Source: Enterococcus saigonensis (GTDB lineage: Bacteria; Bacillota; Bacilli; Lactobacillales; Enterococcaceae). Taken from it: 64,000 nt of DNA. The notes beneath the pieces are model-generated. The model made no database searches and was not told the DNA's origin. It saw only the letters and a list, made by a program, of their open reading frames with translations. Below are positions 33,605 to 41,843 of the stretch, in pieces (within the stretch, counting starts at the first letter, position 1; each line of letters opens with the position of its first letter). The stretch is taken from assembly GCF_011397115.1 (NCBI RefSeq), contig NZ_AP022822.1:439001-503000 (forward strand), read 5' to 3'. Made by a program: the position numbers and the translations under genes.

Positions 33605-33640
33605 AAAAACGTCAAGGCTTTGGCCTTGACGTTTTTTTTA
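33603..33640. terminator. Bidirectional terminator after nhaC
   Basis: ACGTCAAGGC (33609-33618) and GCCTTGACGT (33623-33632) pair perfectly, flanked by A7 and T8. It also serves the convergent P-type ATPase gene. Confidence 0.93.
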
Positions 33641-33648
33641 GGTAGAGA

Positions 33649-36396
33649 TTAAGCTTTACGAATAATTTTTTTGCGTATTTCCTCAATTAGAATAAGTGGA
33701 AGTGGGATGCAAATAAGAAACAGCCAATCTTGAAATTGAATCCCAGTTGTCCCAAATAATTTCTGTAGGAAAGGTACATACATTAAACAAACAATTAAGA
33801 TAATTTCAAAACAAATGCCACCTAAAATCCGTTTATTAGAAAACAATCCAATCTTAAACAGTGATTGTTTTTGGGTCCGACAATTAAAAACAGCCCCAAT
33901 TTGGCAAAAGACAATTGCTGCTAAGGTCATGGTTGTGGCCATGACATAGACTGTTCCATCAGTAGCTAAAGCAACTTGTGGCCAGCCGTTTAAATGGTTA
34001 ACAAAGAAATAAGCACCGATTGAAATGATTGAAGCTAAAAGTCCGTACCAAACAAAGGCTTTCAAAATAATTTGCTTTGTTAATAAATGTTCTGTTCGCT
34101 TGCGAGGAGGCTTTTTCATAGTCCCAGCTTCGGTTTGTTCCGTTGCCAATCCTAAAGCTGGGAGCATATCGGTACCCAAATCAATAGTTAAAATTTGCAT
34201 GACCGTCAACGGTAACGGGATTGTTCCTTTTGAAAGTAAAAATAGTAAAGAAGGAATAGCTTCTGGCATATTACTGTTTAATATATATAGTAAAAATTTA
34301 CGAATATTATTGTAAACTGTTCGTCCTTCTTCAATTGCATTTACAATTGAAGTAAAGTTATCATCTGTTAAAATCATATCAGCAGCTTCTTTTGCTACAT
34401 CAGTTCCAGTAATACCCATCGCAACCCCAATATCGGCTTTCTTTAAAGCTGGTGCATCGTTAACGCCATCTCCTGTAGAAGCAACAATCTCTCCTAAACT
34501 TTGTAACAAGGAAACGACGCGGTATTTTTGCTCAGGTGCAACTCGGGCAAAGATAACTTCATGTCGCAAATTGTCTTTCAATGTATCATCAGACATAGCA
34601 GCTAAATCATCCCCAGTAATTATCCGTACATCGTTTCCTTTTACAATACCAATTTTGCGAGCAATGCTTTCAGCGGTTAAGCCGTAATCGCCAGTTACCA
34701 TGATAATGCGGATGGAAGCGTCATGACATTTTTGAATAGCTTGTATTACGTTTTCTCGTGGAGGATCTTGACTGGCTGTAAGACCAACAAATATCAAATT
34801 TTGCTCACAATTTGATACTGAAATTTCTTCATCTGAACCCAACGAGCGATACGCAAAAGCTAGGGTACGCAGTCCTGATTTTGCAAAAGTGTCATTTTGA
34901 GCTAAAATTTGTTTTTTCGAATTTTCATCTAGCGTAAGAATTTGTCCGTTTTTTAAATAACTTTGGCAACAACTTAAAACTTCAGTAATACCACCTTTAG
35001 TAAAGACGTAGTATTTCTTATTATTACGATGAATAGTAGACATTCGTTTCCGTTTAGAGTCAAAAGGCAGCTCATTTTGGCGTGGATAATTTGTCTTTTC
35101 ATCTCCTAAATCGTAGTCAGCTTTATCGGCTAAAATTAAAAGACTCCCCTCATCGGGACTACCTACTAATTGATAGTGATTATCTTTTTCTTCAATCGCA
35201 GAGTTATTACAAAGACTAGCAATACGAATTAGTTGTAATAAGTCTGACTCTTCTGACAGCTCTATTTTTTTATCCGCTTTTGTAACAATACCATTGGGTT
35301 CATAGCCAGTACCAGAAACCGCATAATCTGCGATTGGAAGCCAAACTTTTTCAATGGTCATTTCATTTTTTGTCAAAGTGCCTGTTTTATCTGAACAAAT
35401 AACGGTTGTTTCCCCTAAAGTCTCGACACTATTCAAATGTTTTACTAAAGCATTTTTTTTCGCCATTTTTTGTACAGCCATGGCTAATGATAAGGTAACA
35501 GTTGGCAATAATCCTTCGGGAATAAAAGCAACAACCATTCCCAAAGCAAAGATAAAGGCTTTAGCCCAAGGATAACCAACAAAAAAGACAGCCGCGATGA
35601 AAAATAAAACGCCAATCACAATGGCAATGAAAGAAAGCTGACGAGTCAAAATGTCTAACTCTTTTTGCAAAGGACTTTTGACGTCTGTAACCGAAGTTGT
35701 TAAAGTTGCAATTTGCCCGAATTCTGTTGTCATACCTGTCGCTAAAACAATGAACGAGCCACTTCCGCTTACCACAGAGGTTCCTTCGTAAACTAAATTT
35801 TGCTCAGCGTATTGACCCACGTTTTTTAAATCTTCAGACGTTTGAATATCTATTTCTTTATTAACTGTGGTGGATTCGCCAGTTAAAGAAGACTGGTTTA
35901 CTTCAAGACTGTCAGCACTAAGTACGCGTCCATCGGCAGGAATGTTATCACCACTTGCTAACAAAACCACATCTCCAGGAACTAATTCTTCGGCTAAAAC
36001 TTTATTTGTTTTCCCATCTCGAATAACTTTGACATAATTCGGTAACATTTTTTGTAAAGCACTGGTGGCTTGTTGGGCTCTATATTGTTGCCAAAAACTA
36101 AAAATACCATTAATAAGATTTACGAGCCAAATTGCAATTCCCAATTCTGGTGTACCAGTCATCAGGGCAATAAAACCGGCAACCCATAGTAAAATAGCCA
36201 TCATACTTGTAAAATTGGTGAAAAATACTTTGAACATAGATTGCTGCTTGGTTGAAGTAATGACATTTTTTCCGTATTTTTCTAAGCGCTTGTGGACCTC
36301 TTGTTCTGTCAGTCCTGTTTTTGAACTATTTATCTTTGTGAGAGTTTCATCACTGCTTAATTTAGCATATTCTTGCAGGGATTTTCCTTGTGTCAT
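33649..36396 (-). CDS. P-type ATPase resembling Na+,K+-ATPases (type IIC-like)
   Basis: The pump has 915 residues with actuator motif LTGESTTVNKE, phosphorylation site CSDKTGTLTKNEMT, KGGITEVL and TGDGVNDAPALK. The ion-binding helices read AFIPEGLLPTVT (M4) and TIDLGTDMLPALGLATE (M6). PEGLL.TVT and DLGTDM.PA are features of animal Na,K- and H,K-ATPases rather than Ca2+ pumps (PEGLPA; NLVTD). Na+ export is therefore the best guess, which fits the neighbouring nhaC. No beta subunit gene is nearby. The start follows AAAGGTGGTGA. The ion specificity is inferred. Confidence 0.85.
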   Translation of the reverse strand: MTQGKSLQEYAKLSSDETLTKINSSKTGLTEQEVHKRLEKYGKNVITSTKQQSMFKVFFTNFTSMMAILLWVAGFIALMTGTPELGIAIWLVNLINGIFSFWQQYRAQQATSALQKMLPNYVKVIRDGKTNKVLAEELVPGDVVLLASGDNIPADGRVLSADSLEVNQSSLTGESTTVNKEIDIQTSEDLKNVGQYAEQNLVYEGTSVVSGSGSFIVLATGMTTEFGQIATLTTSVTDVKSPLQKELDILTRQLSFIAIVIGVLFFIAAVFFVGYPWAKAFIFALGMVVAFIPEGLLPTVTLSLAMAVQKMAKKNALVKHLNSVETLGETTVICSDKTGTLTKNEMTIEKVWLPIADYAVSGTGYEPNGIVTKADKKIELSEESDLLQLIRIASLCNNSAIEEKDNHYQLVGSPDEGSLLILADKADYDLGDEKTNYPRQNELPFDSKRKRMSTIHRNNKKYYVFTKGGITEVLSCCQSYLKNGQILTLDENSKKQILAQNDTFAKSGLRTLAFAYRSLGSDEEISVSNCEQNLIFVGLTASQDPPRENVIQAIQKCHDASIRIIMVTGDYGLTAESIARKIGIVKGNDVRIITGDDLAAMSDDTLKDNLRHEVIFARVAPEQKYRVVSLLQSLGEIVASTGDGVNDAPALKKADIGVAMGITGTDVAKEAADMILTDDNFTSIVNAIEEGRTVYNNIRKFLLYILNSNMPEAIPSLLFLLSKGTIPLPLTVMQILTIDLGTDMLPALGLATEQTEAGTMKKPPRKRTEHLLTKQIILKAFVWYGLLASIISIGAYFFVNHLNGWPQVALATDGTVYVMATTMTLAAIVFCQIGAVFNCRTQKQSLFKIGLFSNKRILGGICFEIILIVCLMYVPFLQKLFGTTGIQFQDWLFLICIPLPLILIEEIRKKIIRKA

Positions 36397-36536
36397 CTCA
36401 CATCACCACCTTTGCTTATATTTTCTAAGACTCTTTGAAAAAAAGCAAAAAATAACCCTTTTTATAGAGAATACTTTCTTATTAAAGGAAAAAAAGCTAA
36501 AATGAAGGTATCACAAAAAAGAAAGTGGGAATAACT

Positions 36537-36974
36537 GTGCGACCAAATCTTGGTTATTATGTTCAAAACATTAATGATATCGTACAAGATACAGAAAAAA
36601 TTGGGGAAGAAATGAATCCTCATTATGAAATTATTCGTGCTGCTATTGATGGCGATAATTTAGAGAGCTTAACACCTGAAAAGATTGCAGAAGTAGTAGA
36701 TGTCTTTGCGGCAGGGACTAAAAAATATAAAGTGATGTTAGCACAAATTGAAAAGTTACGGCCTCCTGCAAAGGTTATGGGAATTCATAAAAAATTTCAA
36801 CGTTCATATGAAAAGTACGTATCAGGTTGTGAAGAAATGATTGGCAGTTTACAAACAGAAACCGGAATTGATACCAAGGCTTTTGATATCTCCGAAACAA
36901 AACAAGATGAAGCAACTGATGAAATATCATTTTCAATCCAACGCATGACGAACTTATTGCTAAGTAAAAAATAA
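36537..36974 (+). CDS. Unknown helical cytoplasmic protein
   Basis: The 145-residue product (from GTG 36537, six bases after GTGGGA; a GTG at 36525 would add four residues) has no membrane segment or signal peptide. It is acidic and predicted largely helical: two long charged stretches (residues ~10-70 and 80-115) and a Thr/Asp-rich link before a final helix. It is divergent from the Na,K-type ATPase with a 140-base shared control region. I do not recognise the family; a regulator or accessory role is only a guess from position. Confidence 0.7.
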   Translation: MRPNLGYYVQNINDIVQDTEKIGEEMNPHYEIIRAAIDGDNLESLTPEKIAEVVDVFAAGTKKYKVMLAQIEKLRPPAKVMGIHKKFQRSYEKYVSGCEEMIGSLQTETGIDTKAFDISETKQDEATDEISFSIQRMTNLLLSKK

Positions 36975-37490
36975 GCTCTTTGAAGTATCGTTGTAATAAA
37001 AAGTTTAGTACCTTTAATTTTGCTGAGCAGCTTTTGGGGTTAGGGCAAAGGTTTAGCTAGAAAAAAGTTGCGGCCCAACTTTTGATGAAATGAAAAAGAT
37101 TAGCAAAACGAGAGTTATCTAATTTAACTATAACGTTATTTTTATGACAAAAAGACTGTTGTCGTTTATATTAAATACATAACCAACAACAACCTTTTTA
37201 TTTTTCATTTTACTCCATTTGAGAGTAATTACTCCTTTTTCCATTGGGCCTAACCAACCCGATGGTTTTTTTATACGCTGAAAAAAGGAAAAAAGAGTGG
37301 AAAAATTGCTTTTTTTGGACTAAAGTTTGTGAAATAAATTTTCTTGCTTTTATGTGATAGAAGAAATTTGAAATCAAAAAAATAAATCATGTGTTTTTTT
37401 TATTGTTAACTATATTTTTTTAAAATTAGCACGATAAGAATTTCTAATTTTATTTTAGAAAAATTGCCAAGAATTATAAATCATGTTACT
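36975..37490. other. Gene-free region with several hairpins
   Basis: There is no convincing frame. Four structured elements are seen. AAAAGTTG/CAACTTTT at 37061-37084 is probably the terminator of the upstream gene. AAAAAG.AC.TGTTGT pairs with ACAACA.AC.CTTTTT at 37149-37199. GAGTAATTACTC is a 12-base palindrome at 37223-37234. CCATTGGG pairs with CCCGATGG at 37241-37263, followed by seven T. The rest is AT-rich. Confidence 0.55.
37241..37272 (+). terminator. Orphan terminator hairpin
   Basis: CCATTGGG (37241-37248) and CCCGATGG (37258-37265) pair over 8 bp with one G-T pair, then seven T. There is no gene between it and the previous probable terminator, so it may end a small RNA. Confidence 0.65.
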
Positions 37491-37666
37491 CTTAAACTAT
37501 CAAAACTGAAATGAGGGATCTTGCATTGAAAATTTAACCAATTTGTTGAAGCTGCATTTAAACGTGAGTCTTGGAATGACCAAGGGCTTCGTATGCAGAT
37601 TTTCAGGATTGGTTAAATGACGGATGTAAGGTCTTTTTGTCTACCTTACTGTCATAGCTTGCGCTT

Positions 37667-37699
37667 GAGACCATTCCTGAAAATAGGATGGTCTTTTTC
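37667..37699 (+). terminator. Leader terminator of the Lsa-type gene
   Basis: AGACCATTCCT (37668-37678) pairs with AGG.ATGGTCT (37685-37694), one bulge, then T5. Confidence 0.75.
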
Positions 37700-37744
37700 T
37701 ATTGTCAATTTTTGCGGGCATTTATAAGGAAAAGATCAATTATT

Positions 37745-37846
37745 ATGTGTCTACTAGATCGCAAGTATAGTGAAAATCTCAAGAAAACATGCCAAACTTT
37801 GGTACATGAGTCGTATATTTTAGCGCGTCTACGTAACTATTTATGA
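37745..37846 (+). CDS. Possible 33-aa upstream frame overlapping the lsa ribosome site
   Basis: ATG at 37745 opens 33 codons (MCLLDRKYSENLKK...ARLRNYL) ending in TGA at 37844-37846, inside the GAGGTGA site of the next gene. A weak AAGGAAAAG lies about 10 bases before the ATG. The peptide is basic with no membrane helix. It lies downstream of the leader terminator and could couple translation to the resistance gene. Codon content does not prove it is translated. Confidence 0.4.
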   Translation: MCLLDRKYSENLKKTCQTLVHESYILARLRNYL

Positions 37847-37855
37847 GGTGAGAAT

Positions 37856-39361
37856 ATGACAGTGATAAAAATACAAGAGTTAACATTTGGTTTTGATAAC
37901 CAAGGAGTCTTACTTTTTGATCATAGTAACTTAATTATGGATTCTAGTTGGAAATTAGGCTTAATTGGACGGAACGGACGAGGAAAAACTACACTGCTAA
38001 ATTTGCTACAAAATAAATTTCCCTATGAAGGGAAAATAACACATCAATTGACCTTTACGTATTTTCCGCAGAAATTACAAGATAAAGCACAATTAACTTT
38101 TTATGCATTAAATGAAGTTGTAAATTTTGAACAATGGCAGTTAGAGCGGGAGTTGAATTTATTAGGGGTGGATCCAGAGATTCTTTGGCGACCATTTACC
38201 AGTCTTTCAGGTGGGGAACAAACCAAGGTTTTATTAGCCTTGCTGTTTGTGGATGAACTAAACTTCCCTTTAATTGATGAGCCTACTAATCATTTAGATG
38301 TTACAGGAAGAAAGCAAGTTGCTAAATATTTAAAACAAAAAAAGCAAGGATTTATCGTAGTCAGCCATGACAGAAGCTTTGTCGATGAAGTGGTAGACCA
38401 TATTTTATCAATTGAAAAAAGTCAGTTGGTGTTGTATCAAGGAAATTTTTCTGTTTATGAAGAGCAAAAACGACTACGAGATAAATATGAGTTAGAACAA
38501 AACAGTAAATTGAAAAAAGAGATCGGACGACTTCAGCAAACAGCGGCCGAAAAAGCAGAATGGGCGCGTTCTCGAGAAGGAGATAAGACCAAAAAATCAA
38601 AAGGATTTATTGATACGGAAAAACGACGAGTGAACAAGGGAGCTGTTGGGGCTGATGCGGCTCGTACAATGAAACGCTCAAAGGCTATTATTAATCGCTT
38701 AGAAGATAATGCTAGCAAAAAGGCAGAGTTGTTAAAGGATATCGAAACAGTCGAGACGCTGAAAATGAATTTTGTGCCTACCCACCATAAGTTGTTGTTG
38801 CAAGCAGAAAATTTAACTTTACACTACCAGAAGAGTCTTTCGTTGTTTGCCGCCGTTTCATTTGAATTGCGGCAAGGGGAACGTCTTGCTATTAAAGGGG
38901 CTAATGGAGTGGGAAAGTCTTCTTTAATTCATTATCTAATGGACCATTTTAATGGCGGTAGCCAAGGGATATTGGAACGACCAAAAAAGTTGACTATTAG
39001 TTACTTGCGTCAAAACTATGAAGATAATACAGGAACGTTAACAGAATTTGCAGAAAGTCATCACTTGAATTATGAAGACTTGTTAAATAATTTACGCAAA
39101 TTAGGAGTAGAAAGAGAAGTTTTTTATAATAAAATTGAAGATATGAGTATGGGGCAGCGAAAGCGTGTGGAACTCGCAAAGTCACTGGCTACGCCTGCAG
39201 AGCTCTTTATTTGGGATGAACCGCTAAATTATCTCGATGTCTTTAATCAGGAGCAATTAGAAGCAGTCATTCAATCTGTACAACCTACTATGGTAATTGT
39301 AGAGCATGATGAAACATTTTTAAAACATGTGGCAACAAAATTTTTAGAATTAAAAAAATAA
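37856..39361 (+). CDS. lsa: ABC-F ribosome protection protein, Lsa type
   Basis: The 501-residue soluble protein has two ABC domains and no membrane part. NBD1 shows GRNGRGKTT, LSGGEQTKVLLA and FPLIDEPTNHLD. NBD2 shows GANGVGKSS, MSMGQRKRVELA and LFIWDEPLNYLD. A linker of ~80 residues between them carries the antibiotic-responsive tip. By memory alignment it follows E. faecalis Lsa(A) (498 aa) along its length. That family removes lincosamides, streptogramin A and pleuromutilins from the ribosome. A GAGGTGA site precedes the ATG, and a long structured leader suggests drug-inducible expression. The resistance profile cannot be read from sequence. Confidence 0.88.
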   Translation: MTVIKIQELTFGFDNQGVLLFDHSNLIMDSSWKLGLIGRNGRGKTTLLNLLQNKFPYEGKITHQLTFTYFPQKLQDKAQLTFYALNEVVNFEQWQLERELNLLGVDPEILWRPFTSLSGGEQTKVLLALLFVDELNFPLIDEPTNHLDVTGRKQVAKYLKQKKQGFIVVSHDRSFVDEVVDHILSIEKSQLVLYQGNFSVYEEQKRLRDKYELEQNSKLKKEIGRLQQTAAEKAEWARSREGDKTKKSKGFIDTEKRRVNKGAVGADAARTMKRSKAIINRLEDNASKKAELLKDIETVETLKMNFVPTHHKLLLQAENLTLHYQKSLSLFAAVSFELRQGERLAIKGANGVGKSSLIHYLMDHFNGGSQGILERPKKLTISYLRQNYEDNTGTLTEFAESHHLNYEDLLNNLRKLGVEREVFYNKIEDMSMGQRKRVELAKSLATPAELFIWDEPLNYLDVFNQEQLEAVIQSVQPTMVIVEHDETFLKHVATKFLELKK

Positions 39362-39395
39362 CTAATCGTATACTGTAATAAACCAAGCTAAAAAC

Positions 39396-39443
39396 GAAAT
39401 AGCCACTAGCATCCCACAAAAATGGGAGCTAGCGGCTATTTTA
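39396..39443. terminator. Bidirectional terminator after the Lsa-type gene
   Basis: AAATAGCC.CTAGC.TCCCA (from 39398) pairs with TGGGA.GCTAG.GGCTATTT (to about 39441). It lies between convergent genes. Confidence 0.85.
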
Positions 39444-39512
39444 GTCTACTTCAAACTATAAGGATATTAAAACACATACACTGACGAAATGTAGGAAATA
39501 AAGTGAGCTTAT

Positions 39513-39674
39513 TTAGTTTTCTACGTTGCGAACATAATCGTCAAAGTATTTAATTAAATCATTTTTCATTTTTTGATAGTCTTCTTCGCTGTATTCTTTA
39601 TCTTCAATTTTACCATTAAAAAACGGTAGATTTAACTCTTCTTTTAAGCGATCCAAAGCTTCTTGTTGATTCAT
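39513..39674 (-). CDS. Small acidic protein (53 aa) in the lactonase operon
   Basis: The frame starts with MNQQEALDRLKEELNLPFF and is rich in Glu, Asp and Lys with several Tyr; no membrane helix. An AGGAGA site precedes the ATG by 7 bases. It begins 11 bases after the stop of the 116-residue gene, so it is the third gene of the lactonase operon. The family is not recognised. Confidence 0.65.
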   Translation of the reverse strand: MNQQEALDRLKEELNLPFFNGKIEDKEYSEEDYQKMKNDLIKYFDDYVRNVEN

Positions 39675-39685
39675 TGTATAATCTC

Positions 39686-40036
39686 CTATAACAAATTAAA
39701 TGACTGTGTTAGTAATTCATACTGTTCTTGCATAGTAGTCAGCTTTTTTTTAAAGCTCGGAATATCATCATCGTCATGGAATAAAACTTGTTTTAATTCA
39801 AAATAAAAATCGTCAAAAGCATTAACAAAAGCTTCTACTTCCTTTGTTTGTAATTCGACGTTTTGATCACAGCGGACATAAGCTTTTTCGGCAATAGCAT
39901 AAGCCTCTGCCGTAGTCAAAATCGCTAAATTGACGTTATAACGACGACTGATAACTAAATCAAAAACCGACTGACATTTGTTTAGTAAGTTTGAAAAATC
40001 TTTTAATAGTAATTCGACAGGGGTTTTAGTAAACAT
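39686..40036 (-). CDS. Unknown helical protein (116 aa) in the lactonase operon
   Basis: The start at 40036 follows GGAGGA; the longer frame to 40108 overlaps the lactonase gene without a ribosome site. The product is all-helical by pattern with an Asp-rich loop (FHDDDDIPSF near residue 86) and no signal peptide. It lies 28 bases after the lactonase. It resembles small helical scaffold-type proteins such as YlbF only in general appearance, so it is left unnamed. Confidence 0.7.
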   Translation of the reverse strand: MFTKTPVELLLKDFSNLLNKCQSVFDLVISRRYNVNLAILTTAEAYAIAEKAYVRCDQNVELQTKEVEAFVNAFDDFYFELKQVLFHDDDDIPSFKKKLTTMQEQYELLTQSFNLL

Positions 40037-40064
40037 GGGACTTCCTCCAATTCTTCTCTGGATA

Positions 40065-41087
40065 TTAGTCTTCAAATAAGACACAGACACATTCTGGGGC
40101 ATAAACATCTTTTTGAATTAATGTTAAGTGACCATCAGCTTGATTGCGAAAATAAAGTGTTAAATTATCGCTATTTTGGTTAGCGCACACGACGTATTTA
40201 TCACTAGGATCAAGAGCAAAATCTCGGGGGAAATCACCTTCAGTGCTAATGGTTTGAATTTTTTCAACGGTTAAACCATCTGCTGTGATAGCAAAAACAG
40301 CAATTGAATTATGGCCGCGATTAGAGGCATATAAGAAACGTCCATCTTGACTAATACGAATTGCAGCACCACCATTTGCCCCAGTAAATTCTTCGGGGAT
40401 TAATGACTCTTGCATTATCTCAGTAAAGCTACCATCTTGTGGATGATAATTTAAAACGGTCACCGTGCTATTTAACTCACCTAACAAGTAAGCAATATTT
40501 TTAGTCGGATGAAAAACTAAATGACGTGGACCGGTGCCATCTGCTGTTTGATAGCTAGCAATTTTCTCTAATTCACCTGTTGTGCTGACATTATATGTGT
40601 AAACACGATCCGTACCAAGATCACAAACAACGAGACGTTTATCTGGCGTTAAGTCAGTATAATGAACATGCGGATTATCTTGATTTTCATTACTGCCGGT
40701 AGGATCATCGTGTTTAATGATGACACCTGGTTTTAAACTACCGTCTTTTTCTAAGCCGTACACACTGATTTCACCTAAATGATAATTAGCACCATAAACA
40801 AGCTGACGTTCTTCATCTACGGCTACATAACACAATGGTGCTCCTTCTTTTGTGATGGCATTTAGAAAATTAAAATTTTTATCATATGCACCGCAGCCCC
40901 CGTTGCCGTCAACCGCTGTTACAGTATATAAGTTTTTTGATTTGCTTTGGGCTAAATAAGTGGGGCTATTTTCTTCTGTTACTAAACGTAAATCTACTAA
41001 TTGCTCTTTATCTGTATCAAGAATAATTTGATAGATTCCCTTACTGACACGCCTTGTATAGGTTCCTAATAATAAGTGATGTAACAT
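40065..41087 (-). CDS. pgl: Lactonase family protein (6-phosphogluconolactonase type)
   Basis: This 340-residue seven-bladed beta-propeller of the YbhE/Pgl family shows repeated blocks such as GTGPRHLVFHPTKNIAYLLGEL and FPRDFALDPSDKYVVCANQNSDN. The family hydrolyses 6-phosphogluconolactone in the pentose phosphate pathway, though some members act on other lactones. TTAGGAGG precedes the ATG. It heads a minus-strand operon of three genes; the other two are unknown. Confidence 0.88.
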   Translation of the reverse strand: MLHHLLLGTYTRRVSKGIYQIILDTDKEQLVDLRLVTEENSPTYLAQSKSKNLYTVTAVDGNGGCGAYDKNFNFLNAITKEGAPLCYVAVDEERQLVYGANYHLGEISVYGLEKDGSLKPGVIIKHDDPTGSNENQDNPHVHYTDLTPDKRLVVCDLGTDRVYTYNVSTTGELEKIASYQTADGTGPRHLVFHPTKNIAYLLGELNSTVTVLNYHPQDGSFTEIMQESLIPEEFTGANGGAAIRISQDGRFLYASNRGHNSIAVFAITADGLTVEKIQTISTEGDFPRDFALDPSDKYVVCANQNSDNLTLYFRNQADGHLTLIQKDVYAPECVCVLFED

Positions 41088-41381
41088 ATTTTTCCTCCTA
41101 AACGATTATTTGCAAGTTTTTCCGCAGAGAAATTTTTTATAAATAAGTAATTCTCTTTTCTATTCTACCATAAAGAATCCGCTTTAAAAGGCAGTGGAAA
41201 GTTTAGTTATGTTATAATGAGAGCTGTTAAAACAGTTGAATTAATTGTATTTTATGGCTTTGAAGTGTGAATTTTTAGTAAATAAGAGGTATTTGCTGCT
41301 TAAATCAGAATACTTTTTTGTGCTAACTGTTTAAAAATTTAACGTAAATTTAGCGAAGTTGAAATTAGGAGGTAACTATAA

Positions 41382-41735
41382 ATGATAGTTGGAAAAATTA
41401 CAGCGATTGGTAAGCAAGCGATTGATCCAAAAGAGAAACTTTTAATTTTCTTTGATAAAAGTGCTACAGCGGGACTAAAACCGTATGCAGTCATTCAAGA
41501 TGTCCCAGCATCTTCTGAAATAACATTAAAAGTCGGAGATGAAATTAGTTTTGGTACGGATAAATATACCATTACTCATATTGGTAATACGGCGTTAAAA
41601 GGTCTTCATGAAATACAACATGCATCTTTTGTATTTGATACTGTGCCTGAAACAGATAGCATTGTAAATGGAATATACCTGACTCCTTTTAAAGTTCCCT
41701 ATTTAGAAGTCGGTATGACTATTACGTATCCTTAA
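41382..41735 (+). CDS. PTS glucitol/sorbitol EIIA-type protein, stand-alone
   Basis: The 117-residue protein matches the EIIA-Gut fold (IVGKITAIGKQAIDPKEKLLIFF at the start; LHEIQHASFVFD near residue 77-88, equivalent to the conserved GHVTLRFD region of SrlB). In sorbitol systems EIIA passes phosphate from HPr to EIIB. Here no EIIB, EIIC or sorbitol dehydrogenase gene is adjacent, so a regulatory role or service to a distant PTS is likely. An AGGAGG site precedes the ATG. TATAAT lies at 41213-41218, leaving a leader of about 160 bases with nothing recognised in it. Confidence 0.8.
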   Translation: MIVGKITAIGKQAIDPKEKLLIFFDKSATAGLKPYAVIQDVPASSEITLKVGDEISFGTDKYTITHIGNTALKGLHEIQHASFVFDTVPETDSIVNGIYLTPFKVPYLEVGMTITYP

Positions 41736-41843
41736 ACGACAAGAAAAAGTTAATGAAAATTAACAAGGGAAAATTACCTTTAAATTTTACACTTTTACTT
41801 GTTTTTGGATTCTTACGATTCAAAACGAAATAAGGAGGTTACC

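Larger units (their letters stand above)
37500..37855 (+). promoter_or_regulatory. Attenuator-like leader of the Lsa-type gene
   Basis: GAGGGA followed by TTG AAA ATT TAA at 37526-37537 is a possible 3-codon frame whose stop lies in the 5' arm of a large hairpin (TTTAACCAAT, 37533-37542, with ATTGGTTAAA, 37608-37617). Then come GTAAGGT/ACCTTAC and a terminator (37668-37694). GGAATG (37573-37578) can pair with CATTCC (37672-37677) in the terminator arm, so an alternative fold exists. Drug-stalled ribosomes on a tiny frame switch such leaders in Listeria and Bacillus ABC-F genes. The mechanism here is inferred. Confidence 0.6.
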
